A stretch of DNA of 64,000 nucleotides. Origin: WHSW01 sp963842795 (GTDB taxonomy: Bacteria > Actinomycetota > Thermoleophilia > Solirubrobacterales > 70-9). The translations under genes were made by a program, and so were the position numbers. The stretch covers positions 1-64,000 of the forward strand of contig CAWJHV010000007.1 of the NCBI GenBank assembly GCA_963842795.1, given 5' to 3'. Positions 12,778 to 21,078 of this stretch are shown piece after piece (the first letter of the stretch is position 1; every line of letters starts with the position of its first letter). A model generated the notes under the pieces. The model was not told where the DNA came from and made no database searches. It saw only the letters and a program-made list of their open reading frames with translations.

Positions 12778-13364
12778 CGCCCACCCTCCTCGCCGCGCCC
12801 GGCGGACGAGTCCTCGCCGTTGGAGCGCTCGGCCGCGACCAGCTTCTGGGTCGCCGTCCTGATCCGCGTCTTCGCGGTGCCCACCGGGATCGCCTCGATC
12901 TGCCCGATCTCACGCGCGGTGAAGCCGAAGAGCGCCGCGAGCAGGAGCGCCCGGCGCTGGTCGGCGGGCAGCTCGCCGAGCGAGTCGCGGAGCTCACGGG
13001 TGCTCGTGTCGGCCCCGATCGAATGCGCGGAGGTCGCCCACATGGCGCTCTCGGCGTCGCGGATCGAATCCGGGTCCAGCGGCTCGGTGCGCTTCGCCCG
13101 CAGGTGGTCGATCGCCAGGTTGCGGGTGATCGAGAGCAGCCACGTCGCCACCCGCCCGCGACGCGCGTCGTAGGCGCCCGCGTGGCGCCAGGCGCGCATG
13201 AACGCCTCCTGGGCGATCTCCTCGGCGACCGCGGCGTCGCCGATCATGCTCACCGCAAGCCCGAAGACGCGCGCCTGGAACCGGCGCACGAAGGCGGTTG
13301 CGGCCTTCGAGTCCCCGGCGGCGAGGCCGGCGACCAGGGCTTCATCGGAGGGCGACCAGATCAC
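12774..13364 (-). CDS. ECF sigma factor (SigK-like)
   Basis: 196 residues, GTG start. Region 2 spans about residues 25-95 (AEEIAQEAFMRAWRHAGAYDARRGRVATWLLSITRN is split here only for naming; key parts are IAQEAFMRAW and WLLSITRNLAIDHLR). Region 4 spans about 130-185 (LPADQRRALLLAALFGFTA, then GTAKTRIRTATQKL). It directs RNA polymerase to a small stress regulon. It is paired with the overlapping RskA-like anti-sigma gene and diverges from the cupredoxin lipoprotein across a 111-bp gap, making that gene a natural candidate target. I could not fix a matching -35/-10 pair. Confidence 0.92.
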   Translation of the reverse strand: MIWSPSDEALVAGLAAGDSKAATAFVRRFQARVFGLAVSMIGDAAVAEEIAQEAFMRAWRHAGAYDARRGRVATWLLSITRNLAIDHLRAKRTEPLDPDSIRDAESAMWATSAHSIGADTSTRELRDSLGELPADQRRALLLAALFGFTAREIGQIEAIPVGTAKTRIRTATQKLVAAERSNGEDSSAGRGEEGGR

Positions 13365-13475
13365 ACGTCAGGTTGTACGGCCCGCGAGCCGTTCAGGATT
13401 GCCGCCGTTTCCAATCCCGGCGGCCGCCTCGCCCGTATCGAGGGGGTGAAGGCAAGCTCTCCCAGGAGGTTATCC

Positions 13476-13892
13476 GTGGCCCGCAAGCTCCTCGCCCTGT
13501 TCGCGATCCTGATCCCGCTCGTGCTTGTCGCCTGCGGCGACGACGACAGCGATTCCACCAGCGCGTCGAGCGACACGAGCTCGACCGAGACGTCGACGAC
13601 CGTGGAGTCCTCCGGAAGCGGGACGATCGACATCTCCGAGACCGAGTACAAGCTCGACCCGTCGGATCCGACCACGGGCGCCGGGACGGTGACTTTCAAC
13701 CTCTCAAACGACGGTGAGCAGGTGCACAACCTCGAGGTCGAGGGCAACGGGGTCGAGGAGGTCAGCGACGACATCGACCCGGGCGGGACCGCAAAGCTCG
13801 CAGTCGATCTCGAGGCGGGGACGTACGAGATCTACTGCGCCATCGACGGCCACAAGGACCTCGGCATGGAGGGCGAGCTCACCGTCCAGTAG
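13476..13892 (+). CDS. Cupredoxin-domain lipoprotein
   Basis: 138 residues from a GTG preceded by AGGAGG. A lipoprotein signal ends in LVLVAC with Cys20 as the lipid-attached residue. A Ser/Thr/Asp-rich linker (about 21-55) precedes a plastocyanin-like fold. The type I copper ligands are visible: His in EQVHNLEV, then Cys, His and Met in YCAIDGHKDLGM (Cys-x4-His-x4-Met). It is probably an extracytoplasmic electron carrier or copper-binding protein. It sits head to head with the SigK-like sigma operon, and its 3' end overlaps the convergent amidase gene by 14 bp. Confidence 0.92.
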   Translation: MARKLLALFAILIPLVLVACGDDDSDSTSASSDTSSTETSTTVESSGSGTIDISETEYKLDPSDPTTGAGTVTFNLSNDGEQVHNLEVEGNGVEEVSDDIDPGGTAKLAVDLEAGTYEIYCAIDGHKDLGMEGELTVQ

Positions 13893-15417
13893 CTGCCAGG
13901 GCGGAGCCGCCGGCCGAAGGTGCCCGGACCGTCCCGGAGACCTCCCCGGGGCGGTCCGAGGCCGCCTTCGGCGGCACCCAGCCGCCGAAGGCGCGCTCGA
14001 GCGCCATCGCCACCGCGATCGCGACGTGATCGCGATCGCGCCCGGCGGCGACCTGAACGCCCAGCGGTAGCCCGGCCTCGTTGAGGCCGAGCGGAACCTC
14101 GGTCACCGGCATCCCGAGCAGGTTGAAGAGCGCGGTCGGGGCGAGCACCCAGGGCCGGCCCACGGTGCGGCCGTGGCGAGGGGCGACGCGCGCGAACGGC
14201 GGGTGCAGCAGGACACCGTCGCCGATCGCCTCGGCGACCCGCTCGCCGAGCTCCTTCTCGGCCGCCAGCGCCCGGCGCTCGAGGCGCTCGGGGATATAGG
14301 CGGAGAGGTTCTCGGAGGCGAGCGCCATCAGCAGCGGGGCGGTGTAGGGGCTGCGCCCCCGGACAGCGTCGGCCACCAGCCGCCCGAAGCTCGGCACCTG
14401 GGCGCCGCCCTCGGTGAGGATCTCCCGCAGGCCTCCCGACTCCCGCATCGCGTTCAGGTAGGGCTGGAGCACGGTCTTCACCCCGGGGAGCGAGACGCGC
14501 ACGACCTCGGCCCCGGCGTCGCGCAGCGCGCGGGCGGCGTGGACGCGCGCGTTGCGGAGCTCGAGCGAGACCGGGAGCATCGTCGCGTCGTCGGAGATCA
14601 CCACCCGCAGGCCCTCGATCGAGACCTCCCCGGGGTCGCCGAGGTTGGGCTCGTGCACCGTCTGATCGAGGCCGTCCGGCCCGGCCACCGCGCGCAGGAA
14701 CGGCATCAGGTCCTCGGCGCGGCGGGCGAGCGGGCCGCAGCCGAGCAGCGCCGAGCCGCGCTCGTTCGGGAAGGGGTAGTGGCCGGTGTGGGGGACGAGT
14801 CCCCCGGTCGGCTTGTGGCCGAAGACGCCGTTGAAGAACGCCGGCAGGCGGATCGAGCCGCCGATGTCGGTGCCGAGGCCGATCGGCGCGAATCCCGACC
14901 CGACGGCGGCGCCCTCGCCCCCCGACGAGCCGCCGGCCGTGCGGCGCGGGTCGTAGGCGTTGTCGGTGCGGCCCCAGACCGGGTTGTCGGACTCGATCCA
15001 CAGCGTCAGCTGCGAGGTGTTGGTGACCCCGAGCGGAATCGCTCCGGCGTCGACGAGCCGCTGGACGGCGGTCGCCGAGCGCTCGGCGACAACCTCGGCG
15101 CGGGCGACCGAGCCCGACGTGTTCGGCATCCCGGCGACCGCGAACGACTCCTTGATCGTGCACGGGACGCCGAGCAGAGGCGGCAGCTCCCGCTCGCCGC
15201 CCGCGGCGACGAGCTCGTCGGCGGCGTCGGCCTCGGCGCGGGCCTCGTCGAAGCGCGTCGCGACGATCGCGTTGACGCGCCCGTTCACGGCCTCGATCAG
15301 CGCGATGTGCTCGTCGACGACCTGCCGGGCGCGCACCTCACCGGAGCGGATCGCCGCCGCCAGCTCGAGCGCCGAGCTCTCGGTCAGCGCCCGCCCCGAG
15401 GCCTGGAGGGTCGTCAT
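13879..15417 (-). CDS. Amidase-signature family amidase
   Basis: Hydrolyses a carboxamide; the substrate is unknown. 512 residues from ATG at 15417. The Ser-cisSer-Lys triad is clear: Lys in PCTIKESF, the cis-Ser in RTAGGSSGGEG and the nucleophile Ser in TDIGGSIRLPA. Members include acylamidases, GatA and fatty-acid-amide-hydrolase-like enzymes; no GatB/GatC genes adjoin, so it is not a transamidosome subunit. The reading frame stays open further upstream, but a start there would overlap the divergent M24 gene, and ATG 15417 fits the family N-terminus. Confidence 0.93.
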   Translation of the reverse strand: MTTLQASGRALTESSALELAAAIRSGEVRARQVVDEHIALIEAVNGRVNAIVATRFDEARAEADAADELVAAGGERELPPLLGVPCTIKESFAVAGMPNTSGSVARAEVVAERSATAVQRLVDAGAIPLGVTNTSQLTLWIESDNPVWGRTDNAYDPRRTAGGSSGGEGAAVGSGFAPIGLGTDIGGSIRLPAFFNGVFGHKPTGGLVPHTGHYPFPNERGSALLGCGPLARRAEDLMPFLRAVAGPDGLDQTVHEPNLGDPGEVSIEGLRVVISDDATMLPVSLELRNARVHAARALRDAGAEVVRVSLPGVKTVLQPYLNAMRESGGLREILTEGGAQVPSFGRLVADAVRGRSPYTAPLLMALASENLSAYIPERLERRALAAEKELGERVAEAIGDGVLLHPPFARVAPRHGRTVGRPWVLAPTALFNLLGMPVTEVPLGLNEAGLPLGVQVAAGRDRDHVAIAVAMALERAFGGWVPPKAASDRPGEVSGTVRAPSAGGSALAATGR

Positions 15418-15479
15418 CGCGGGCCAGAGTACCCACCCGAATACACTCGCGCCGCAAGTCCGGGGGAGAGGAGGCACAG

Positions 15480-16628
15480 ATGGAACCGGCACTGCTGATC
15501 TACGGCGACACCGAGAGGAGCGCCGCGCTTCGCCACGAGCTGCCGATCGCGATCGGCGACCCGTTTTTGTTCGGGCTCGTCGACGGCCGCCCGCACGTGA
15601 TGGCGAGCTCGCTCGAGCGCGAGCGGATCGCCGCGGCGCTACCCGAGGCCGAGCTGCACGACATCCGCGACCTCGGCTTCTACGAGCTGCTCGACGGCGA
15701 GCTCTCGCGCGAGGAGGTGACGCTGGAGCTGGCAAGCCGCGCGGCCGCGGCGATGGACGTGAGCGAGGCGTTCGTCGACCCCGACTTCCCGCTCGCGGTC
15801 GCCGACCGGCTGCGCGCCGACGGGCTGCGCCTGACCCCCGACGGCGAGACCTTCGGCGCCCGCAGGCGGGTCAAGTCACCGGCCGAGCTCGACGGTATCC
15901 GCCGGGCCCAGCACGCCGCGGAGGCCGGGATGGCCGCCGCCGAGGCGACGTTCGCGCGGGCCGAGATCGACGGCGACGGGCTGCGCCTCGACGGCGAGCC
16001 GCTGATCGCCGAGACGGTTCGCGCGGCGATCCGGGACGCCTGTGCGGCCCGGGGCGCGCCGGCGCCGCCCGACATCATCGTCGCCTCCGTGTGGCAGGGG
16101 TTCGGGCACGAGCCCGGGTCCGGTCCGCTGCCCGCCCGGCTGCCGGTTCAGATCGACCTCTGGCCCCGCGACGAGCGCACCGGCTGCTGGGCCGACATGA
16201 CCCGAACCTTCGTCGTCGGCGAGGTCTCCGACCCGACCCGCGCCCAGGAGAGCCTCGTGCGCGAGGCGCTCGAGGCCGTGCGCGAGGCGACCCGCCCCGG
16301 GATCAGCGGGCGCGAGCTGCACGGGATCACCTGCGACATCTTCGAGGCCGCGGGCCACCGCACGCAGCGCACCGGCCCGGCCGAGGACGATCCCAACGAG
16401 GGCTTTCAGTTCGGGCTCGGGCACGGGGTCGGGCTCGAGGTCCACGAGGAGCCCGGCCTCGGCCGGCTCGGTCGAGCGCCCCTGGTCGCCGGCGACGTGG
16501 TCGCGATCGAGCCCGGCCTGTGGGAGCGCGACCTCGGCGGCGTCCGCTTCGAGGACCTGCTCCTGGTCACCGACGACGGCGCCGAGACGCTGACCGACTA
16601 CGCATATGACCTGACCCCGGGCGCCTGA
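15480..16628 (+). CDS. M24 family metallopeptidase (Xaa-Pro aminopeptidase-like)
   Basis: 382 residues with a strong ribosome site (GGGGGAGAGGAGG) before ATG. An N-terminal creatinase-like domain (1-130) is followed by the pita-bread fold. All five metal ligands are recognisable: Asp in VQIDLWPRD, Asp in WADMTRTF, His in GLGHGVGLEVHE, Glu in IEPGLW and Glu in RFEDLLLV. It removes an N-terminal residue preceding proline, or acts on a related substrate. It is divergent from the amidase (62-bp gap) and could work with it on amides or peptides. Confidence 0.93.
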   Translation: MEPALLIYGDTERSAALRHELPIAIGDPFLFGLVDGRPHVMASSLERERIAAALPEAELHDIRDLGFYELLDGELSREEVTLELASRAAAAMDVSEAFVDPDFPLAVADRLRADGLRLTPDGETFGARRRVKSPAELDGIRRAQHAAEAGMAAAEATFARAEIDGDGLRLDGEPLIAETVRAAIRDACAARGAPAPPDIIVASVWQGFGHEPGSGPLPARLPVQIDLWPRDERTGCWADMTRTFVVGEVSDPTRAQESLVREALEAVREATRPGISGRELHGITCDIFEAAGHRTQRTGPAEDDPNEGFQFGLGHGVGLEVHEEPGLGRLGRAPLVAGDVVAIEPGLWERDLGGVRFEDLLLVTDDGAETLTDYAYDLTPGA

Positions 16629-16641
16629 CCGCCGGCGTTGG

Positions 16642-16661
16642 GCCAGGGCTCCGGCCCTGGC
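16642..16661 (+). terminator. Hairpin after M24 peptidase gene
   Basis: GCCAGGGC (16642-16649) and GCCCTGGC (16654-16661) form an 8-bp stem with a TCCG loop, 14 bp after the stop codon. No long U-run follows. Its right arm runs directly into repeat element B. Confidence 0.5.
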
Positions 16662-16890
16662 TTGGCAGTGAGGGGTGGGAGTGTGGCGCGACGCGGGCGC
16701 ATGTGCCTCGATCCGCGTGCTGGTGTGGCGCGGGCGCTACAGGATCAGCGTCCTCGGTTGCCCCGGCGCCGACTGGCGCATTTCGACGGATAGTCCGTCG
16801 TTTTCCGCCAGTCGCCGCACGGCGGGCGCTTTCCGTCCTCAGGGACCCCCGCGTGCTCGGAGCTCGCCCCGGGCTCCCCAGCGCCGGTGG
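16658..16890. repeat. Intergenic repeat element B related to element A
   Basis: Occupies the 292-bp gap before the kinase gene. It begins with TGGCTTGGCAGTGAGG, as at 9212, and shares a 17-nt identical block GGGCGCTTTCCGTCCTC (16824-16840; 9302-9318 in copy A). It contains a nested hairpin at 16770-16814. Unlike copy A it has no inverted right end. An open frame crosses it into the kinase, but its composition is not protein-like, so I treat it as non-coding. Confidence 0.65.
16770..16814. other. Nested hairpin in repeat B
   Basis: The outer 9-bp stem pairs CGACTGGCG (16770-16778) perfectly with CGCCAGTCG (16806-16814). The internal loop is CATTT opposite TTTTC. The inner 7-bp stem pairs CGACGGA (16784-16790) with TCCGTCG (16794-16800) around TAG. 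It has the same geometry as the hairpin at 9296-9344. Confidence 0.7.
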
Positions 16891-16920
16891 TTAGCCGCCG
16901 CGGCAATCGGGAACGAATAC

Positions 16921-18486
16921 GTGGTGCGGGACGATGAACGACCCACGGACGAGCTCGGTCCGGATGCCGGCACCGCCAAGACCGCGGTCGCCGAGCCGAC
17001 CCTGATCGCCTCCGGGCGACGACTGGGCGAGCGCTACGTGCTCGAACGCCGCCTCGGCCACGGCGGGATGGCCGTCGTCTGGCTGGCGACCGACGAGCGG
17101 CTCGGGCGCCCCGTGGCGGTGAAGATCCTCTCCGACACGCTGACCGCCGACGCCGAGTACATCGGCCGCTTCAGGCGCGAGGCCCGGGTCGCGGCCGGCG
17201 TCCAGCACCCGAACCTGGTCTCGGTCTACGACTTCGACGCGGGCGAGCGCCCCTACCTGGTGATGGAGTACATCGAGGGCGGCGACCTCGCGACCCGGAT
17301 CGACGGCGGCGACGCGCCGAGCCCCGAGCAGCTCGCCCGGGAGCTGCTCGCCGCTCTGCGCCACATCCACCGAGCCGGCGTCCTGCACCGCGACATCAAG
17401 CCGCAGAACGTCCTCATCGACCACCACGGCCACGCCCGCCTGACCGACTTCGGCATCGCCCAGCCCCGCGACGCCGCCTCGCTCACGCGCACCGGCCAGG
17501 TGATCGGCACCGAGGCCTTCATCGCCCCGGAGGTGATGGCCGGCGAGCCCGCGAGCGAGCGCTCGGACCTCTACGCGCTCGGGGTGCTGCTCGCCGACCT
17601 CGCCCGTGAGGGCGCCGGCGCTTCGCTGTGGTCGCTCACCGACCGGCTGCGCGAGCGCGATCCCGAACTGCGCCCCGCGTCGGCTGCCGCGGCCCTGGCC
17701 GAGCTCGAGCGCTCGGCGCCGCCGCCGGGCGACGCAACCCAGCCCTTCGACGTCCCTGCCGAGCCGCCCCCGCCGTCCCCCGCGAGCGTACGGAGCCCCT
17801 TCGAGCCCAGCTCCCTGGGCACCCGGGCCGCGGCCCGCCGCAGATGGCTGCCCGTGCTCGTGATCCTCGCCGCGGCCGCACTCGCGGCCCTCGTGGTGAT
17901 CGTCGTGGTGGGCGGCGGTGGCGACGATCCGAGCCCGGCCGCTTCGAAGGGCGCCGGCGGCTCGGCGAAGAAGGAGCGATCCGGCGGCGGTGACGGCGGC
18001 TCCGGCGACGCGAGCGGATCGACCTCGGTGGCCGCGGAGCCCTCGACCACCGCGGAGCCCTCGACCACGGATGGGCCCGCGACGACCGAGCCGCCGGCGA
18101 GCACCGACGGCGTCGCGCTCAACGACCAGGGGTTCGCGCTCGTCGGCGAGGGTCAGTACGAGCAGGCGATCCCGATCCTCGAGCGCGCGGCCGACCAGCT
18201 GCGCGACTCCGGCGACGAGCAGACCTACAACTACACCCTCTACAACCTCGGCACCGCCTACGTCGGCGCGGGCCGCTACGACGAGGCGATTCCGGTGCTC
18301 CAGGAGCGGCTGAGCTACCCGGACCAGATCGACACCGTGCAGGCGAAGCTCGACGAGGCCCTCGCCGGCGCGGGCGAGACCGAGGAGAGCAAGCCGCCGA
18401 AGGAGCCGAAGGAGCCGAAGCCCGGCAAGCCGACGCCCCCGGGCCAGTCCGGCGGCGTCCCGCCCGGCCATGCCGACGACGAATGA
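16921..18486 (+). CDS. Membrane Ser/Thr protein kinase with C-terminal TPR-like region
   Basis: 521 residues from a GTG at 16921 (a second GTG follows at once). It is a Hanks-type kinase: Gly-rich loop LGHGGMAVVW (45-54), Lys68 in VAVKIL, HRDIKPQN with Asp158, and DFG with Asp176. A Pro-rich linker leads to one transmembrane helix (WLPVLVILAAAALAALVVIV, about 305-325). The outer part is a Ser/Thr/Gly-rich stretch, two TPR-like repeats (GEGQYEQAIPILERAADQL, VGAGRYDEAIPVLQERL) and a Lys/Pro tail. PknB-like signalling across the membrane is likely, but there are no PASTA domains. The open frame extends 82 codons upstream through repeat B, which I exclude. Confidence 0.9.
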   Translation: MVRDDERPTDELGPDAGTAKTAVAEPTLIASGRRLGERYVLERRLGHGGMAVVWLATDERLGRPVAVKILSDTLTADAEYIGRFRREARVAAGVQHPNLVSVYDFDAGERPYLVMEYIEGGDLATRIDGGDAPSPEQLARELLAALRHIHRAGVLHRDIKPQNVLIDHHGHARLTDFGIAQPRDAASLTRTGQVIGTEAFIAPEVMAGEPASERSDLYALGVLLADLAREGAGASLWSLTDRLRERDPELRPASAAAALAELERSAPPPGDATQPFDVPAEPPPPSPASVRSPFEPSSLGTRAAARRRWLPVLVILAAAALAALVVIVVVGGGGDDPSPAASKGAGGSAKKERSGGGDGGSGDASGSTSVAAEPSTTAEPSTTDGPATTEPPASTDGVALNDQGFALVGEGQYEQAIPILERAADQLRDSGDEQTYNYTLYNLGTAYVGAGRYDEAIPVLQERLSYPDQIDTVQAKLDEALAGAGETEESKPPKEPKEPKPGKPTPPGQSGGVPPGHADDE

Positions 18487-18492
18487 CGGCGG

Positions 18493-19284
18493 TCAGCTGC
18501 CGCTGAACTCGGGCGGGCGCTTCTCGGCGAAGGCGAGCACGCCCTCGACGAAGTCGCCGGTGCGGCCCTGCTCGCGCTGCGCCTCGGCCTCCGCCTCGAG
18601 CTGGTGGCGGAGCTCGGAGTAGAGAGTGCGGTTGAGCAATCGCTTGATGTTCGCGTAGGCGCGGGTCGGGCCGCCGGCGAGCCGGCCCAGCAGCTCGGAC
18701 GCGGCGTCCTCGAGCTCGTCGTCTGCCACCACGCGGTTGATCAGCCCCCATTCGAGTGCCTTCGGCGCCGGCACCCGCTCGCCGAGCAGCGCCATCTCCG
18801 CCGCCCGCGCCGCGCCGGCGCGGGCCGGGAGCACGGTGGTCACGCCGCCGTCGGGGACGAGACCGATGTTCACGAACGCGAGCAGGAAGAACGAGGACTC
18901 CGCGGCGACGATCAGGTCGCAGGCGAGCGCCAGCGAGCAGCCGATCCCGGCGGCGGGCCCGTTGACCGCGGCGATCACCGGCTTCGGCATCTCGCGGACC
19001 GAGAGGATGATCGGGTTGTAGAGCTCGCGCAGGCGGGCGCTGAGGTCGGGCGGCTCGCCGTCGACGCCGGAGCGCTGTTCGCCCAGGTCGGCGCCGGACG
19101 AGAACGCACGCCCGGCGCCGGTGATCATCACGGCGCGCACCGAGTCGTCCTCGCGGACGGCCGCGAGCGCGTCGCCGAGCTCCCCGCCGAACTCCGCGTT
19201 CCAGGCGTTGAGGGTCTCGGGACGGTTGAGGGTGATCCGCGCCGCGCCCGCCGCGACATCGAGCTTCACCGCCTCACCGCTCAT
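18493..19284 (-). CDS. Enoyl-CoA hydratase/isomerase (PaaG-like)
   Basis: 263 residues of the crotonase fold. The oxyanion-hole segments are SSGADLGE (near 62-69) and NGPAAGIGCSLALACD (near 109-124). FVNIGLVPDGG has an Asp where isomerases of the PaaG type place their catalytic acid, so isomerisation rather than hydration is possible. It handles an unsaturated or epoxy acyl-CoA in the cytoplasm. It overlaps the upstream cyclase gene by 4 nt (ATGA), an unusual operon partner. It ends 6 bp from the convergent kinase gene. Confidence 0.9.
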   Translation of the reverse strand: MSGEAVKLDVAAGAARITLNRPETLNAWNAEFGGELGDALAAVREDDSVRAVMITGAGRAFSSGADLGEQRSGVDGEPPDLSARLRELYNPIILSVREMPKPVIAAVNGPAAGIGCSLALACDLIVAAESSFFLLAFVNIGLVPDGGVTTVLPARAGAARAAEMALLGERVPAPKALEWGLINRVVADDELEDAASELLGRLAGGPTRAYANIKRLLNRTLYSELRHQLEAEAEAQREQGRTGDFVEGVLAFAEKRPPEFSGS

Positions 19285-21074
19285 CGGGCGAGTCTATGCG
19301 GAACCGGCTCGCCGTCCTCGTGCCCGGCGGCCCGCTCGGGCTCGTCGCCGAGCGACCAGACGCGGATCACGCCCGCCCGCCCGCGCACCGCCAGGTCCCC
19401 GACGAGCACCAGGTCGTCCAGCGGCCGCTGGAGCGCGGCGCGGGTGGAATCGGAGATGAACGCCTGGTGCTCGGTGCCCTTCGTCATCCCCTCGAGCCGG
19501 GCCGCGGTGTTTGCCGTGTCGCCGATCGTCGTGTACTCCATCCGCCGCTCGGACCCCACCTGGCCGGACATCACCTCGCCGCTGTTGAGGCCGATGCCGA
19601 TCCGAAAGCCCTCCCCGTGGCCGCTCTCGGCCATCCAGTCGTTGAAGCGGGGCAGCCGGACGTCGAGCATCTCGCGGGCGGCGGCGATCGCCCGGTCGGC
19701 GTGGTCCGCCTGTTCGACCGGGGCCCCGAAGACGGCGACGATCCCGTCGCCGATGTAGCTCACGAGGGTGCCGCCGTTGTCCATCACCGCATCGGTCATC
19801 TCGCCGAGATAGCGGTTGAGGACCTCGACCACGCGCTCGGCGGGCGTCGTCTCGGCGTACGTGGTGAAGCCGCGAATGTCGCTGAAGAGCATCGTGCACT
19901 CGCGGCGCACCCCGCCGAGCCGCACCTCGCCGCCGGAATCGGCGAGCAGCTGATCGACGACGTCGGCGGGGACGAAGCGCGAGAACGTGTCGCGGGCCCG
20001 CTGGCGCTCGAAGGCGGCGACGAGGTAGTTCATCGCGAGGGTGCCGACGCCCCCGATCAGCAGCGCCAGCAGGGGATAGACGACCGGCAGCACGACGCCT
20101 CCGTCGAAGGCGAGTTGCGCGGCGACCAGGTACATCGCGGCGGCGGCGATCGCGATCGCGAGGGTGGCGAGCGGGCGCACGCGCAGGCCGACGAGCGGGG
20201 CGAGGAAGGCGAGCGCCGTGATCAGCAGGATCGAGATCGCGGGGGCGCTCGAGCGCAGCGGGAGCCCATCGAGCACCGTGGCGATCGCGTTCGCCTGGAT
20301 CTCGGCCCCGGGCATCAGCCCGTCGCCGCCCGAGGTCGGGTGGACGTCCTGGAGCGTCGGTGCGGAGACGCCGACGACGACCACCTTGTCCTCGAACACC
20401 GATGGGTCGACCTCCCCGGCCAGCACCTTCCAGAACGAGTAGGTCGAGATGGTCCTCGGCGGGCCGTGGTAGTCGATCCGGGTCCCGTCGGGCTCGAACT
20501 CCGAGGGATCGACCGGCTCGCCGGTGGCGACCTCGGCCGCGACCACCGAGAAGCTCGGCAGGCGCTGGACCGCGTATTCGAAGCGTCGCCAGACCCCGTC
20601 GCGATCGGGGGCGATTGCGGTGTTGCCGACGCGGGCGCGCGCGACGCGCAGCGCCTCTCCGCCGCCGAGGACGCCGGTATCACCCTGGTCGACCTCGGTG
20701 GTCGACAGGACGACGTTGCCGGCGTGACGCGCTGCCAGGATCAGCGCGTTGTCGTCGCGCACCGTGGTCCGCTCGGTGAACTGGACGTCGTAGGCGATCG
20801 CGCTTGCCCCGGCTGCGCTCAGCCGCTTGATCATGCGCGCGTGCAGCCGGCGCGGGAACGGCCACGCGACCCCGAGCTCGCTGAAGCTCTGCCCGTCGAT
20901 CGCGACCACGGCAATGCCCGGCTCGTAGCGCTCGCCGCGGATGTCGAAGCGGGCGTCGACGCTGTCGTTCTCGGTGTTCTCGAAGGCGTCGGTGTCGAAG
21001 GCGACGACCGCGACGAGCGCCGCGACCAGCCCGATCACCAGCGCCGCGACGCGCGTGCCGGCCCGGGATCGCAC
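19281..21074 (-). CDS. CHASE2-domain adenylate/guanylate cyclase
   Basis: Makes a cyclic nucleotide in response to an extracellular cue. 597 residues from GTG at 21074, 4 bp after the FecR gene's stop. An N-terminal transmembrane helix is followed by an extracytoplasmic CHASE2 domain (about 35-320; GEPVDPSEFEPDGTRIDYHG, FEDKVVVVGVSAPTLQD). Three closely packed transmembrane helices (about 320-410) lead to a class III cyclase domain. Metal Asp residues are in LFSDIRGF and YIGDGIVAVFG; TIGDTANTAARLE carries the base-binding Asp and the transition-state Asn/Arg. The pairing with a secreted FecR-type protein is common for this family. Confidence 0.93.
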   Translation of the reverse strand: MRSRAGTRVAALVIGLVAALVAVVAFDTDAFENTENDSVDARFDIRGERYEPGIAVVAIDGQSFSELGVAWPFPRRLHARMIKRLSAAGASAIAYDVQFTERTTVRDDNALILAARHAGNVVLSTTEVDQGDTGVLGGGEALRVARARVGNTAIAPDRDGVWRRFEYAVQRLPSFSVVAAEVATGEPVDPSEFEPDGTRIDYHGPPRTISTYSFWKVLAGEVDPSVFEDKVVVVGVSAPTLQDVHPTSGGDGLMPGAEIQANAIATVLDGLPLRSSAPAISILLITALAFLAPLVGLRVRPLATLAIAIAAAAMYLVAAQLAFDGGVVLPVVYPLLALLIGGVGTLAMNYLVAAFERQRARDTFSRFVPADVVDQLLADSGGEVRLGGVRRECTMLFSDIRGFTTYAETTPAERVVEVLNRYLGEMTDAVMDNGGTLVSYIGDGIVAVFGAPVEQADHADRAIAAAREMLDVRLPRFNDWMAESGHGEGFRIGIGLNSGEVMSGQVGSERRMEYTTIGDTANTAARLEGMTKGTEHQAFISDSTRAALQRPLDDLVLVGDLAVRGRAGVIRVWSLGDEPERAAGHEDGEPVPHRLAR

Positions 21075-21078
21075 GACG

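Noticed and set aside
16675..16920. 82-codon extension of the kinase reading frame
   Set aside because: It runs through repeat B, has a non-protein-like composition, and kinases of this type start close to the catalytic domain; GTG 16921 fits better.
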